Shown here: piece by piece, positions 63,873-64,000 of the stretch
How the letters are laid out: every line of letters begins with the position of its first letter
Numbering within the stretch: the first letter of the stretch is position 1
Assembly (NCBI GenBank): GCA_937949945.1
Contig: CALFEQ010000121.1
Coordinates: forward strand, 1-64,000
Direction of reading: 5' to 3'
From: an uncultured Myxococcales bacterium
GTDB lineage: Bacteria > Myxococcota_A > Polyangia > Polyangiales > Polyangiaceae
DNA: 64,000 bases
The notes under the pieces: model-generated
Told to the model about the DNA's origin: nothing
The model's input: the letters and a program-made list of their open reading frames with translations, nothing else
Databases searched by the model: none
Program-made: the position numbers and the translations under genes

Positions 63873-64000
63873 ATGACCGTCACCGGGAGTCAGCCGCAGC
63901 GTCGGATCGTCGAGATGGCGTGGGATCCCATCACGCGCATCATCGGCAACCTCGGCATCTACACGAAGATCGACTTCGACAACCGCGAGGTGGTCGAGTG
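63873..64000 (+). CDS. hhyL: [NiFe]-hydrogenase large subunit, N-terminal fragment at window edge
   Basis: Only the first 42 residues are visible; the gene continues past the window. The segment RRIVEMAWDPITRIIGNLGI is the conserved opening of large subunits ('v.dPitRieGHl'), with Asn at the position usually held by a small or charged residue before the His. The Ni-binding CxxC motifs lie beyond the edge. A GGAAGGGGAGAGC site precedes the ATG, 34 bases after the small-subunit stop. Confidence 0.9.
   Translation, partial: MTVTGSQPQRRIVEMAWDPITRIIGNLGIYTKIDFDNREVVE

Overview
The window is very GC-rich, densely coding bacterial DNA. Its gene content points to a myxobacterium-like organism (Myxococcota, probably Polyangiales). 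The pointers are three Ser/Thr protein kinase genes, one with two kinase domains; PEGA-type partner proteins; many lipoproteins; a TRAP transporter with a TatT subunit; Cys-rich secreted proteins; and DUF1501 and S55-peptidase proteins. The taxonomic placement is inference: no rRNA or other phylogenetic marker beyond carB and radC is present. I saw no tRNA, rRNA, CRISPR array, insertion sequence or phage gene.

Layout. 0-7 kb: a small helical protein, an RpoD-family sigma factor, an ABC exporter-like protein, a diacylglycerol-kinase-like enzyme that appears to start at CTG, and a HEAT-repeat lipoprotein. 7-10.8 kb: a translationally coupled trio of kinase, PEGA-like membrane protein and lipoprotein. 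10.8-16.5 kb: a TRAP transporter in the order TatT, DctP, DctQ, DctM, with unusual low-complexity and repeated tails on the permeases. 16.5-25.7 kb: PEBP-like lipoprotein, glutathionyl-hydroquinone reductase, MATE exporter, coiled-coil/TPR lipoprotein, tandem-kinase-domain protein, trypsin-like lipoprotein, and a Pro/Gly/Gln-repeat membrane protein. 25.9-31.1 kb: carB, a membrane protein, and a response regulator. 31.2-41.6 kb: FliJ-like coiled-coil protein, lytic transglycosylase, AddB/AddA-type helicase-nuclease, and radC. 41.6-54.7 kb: envelope proteins, an S55 peptidase with a beta-propeller partner, a PEGA kinase, a CXXCH protein/lipoprotein/DUF1501 cluster, and an iron/2-oxoglutarate oxygenase.

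54.7-64 kb is the most distinctive part. It is a divergent cluster for an actinobacterial-type (group 1h, formerly group 5) [NiFe]-hydrogenase. The minus arm is hypA, hypB, NifU-like, DUF5947 fusion, maturation protease and a 54-residue membrane protein. The plus arm is hypC, hypD, a SIS-domain isomerase, hypE, hhyS and the start of hhyL, which runs off the window. Nearly all junctions are 4-base ATGA/GTGA overlaps, so each arm looks like one operon. The small subunit carries Asp where standard hydrogenases have the second Cys of the proximal cluster motif, and it has no Tat signal. This fits the high-affinity enzymes that scavenge atmospheric H2. Two accessory proteins have lost their hallmark metal motifs: HypA has no zinc finger and the NifU-like protein has no CxxC. 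This cluster is my main candidate for unusual biology here.
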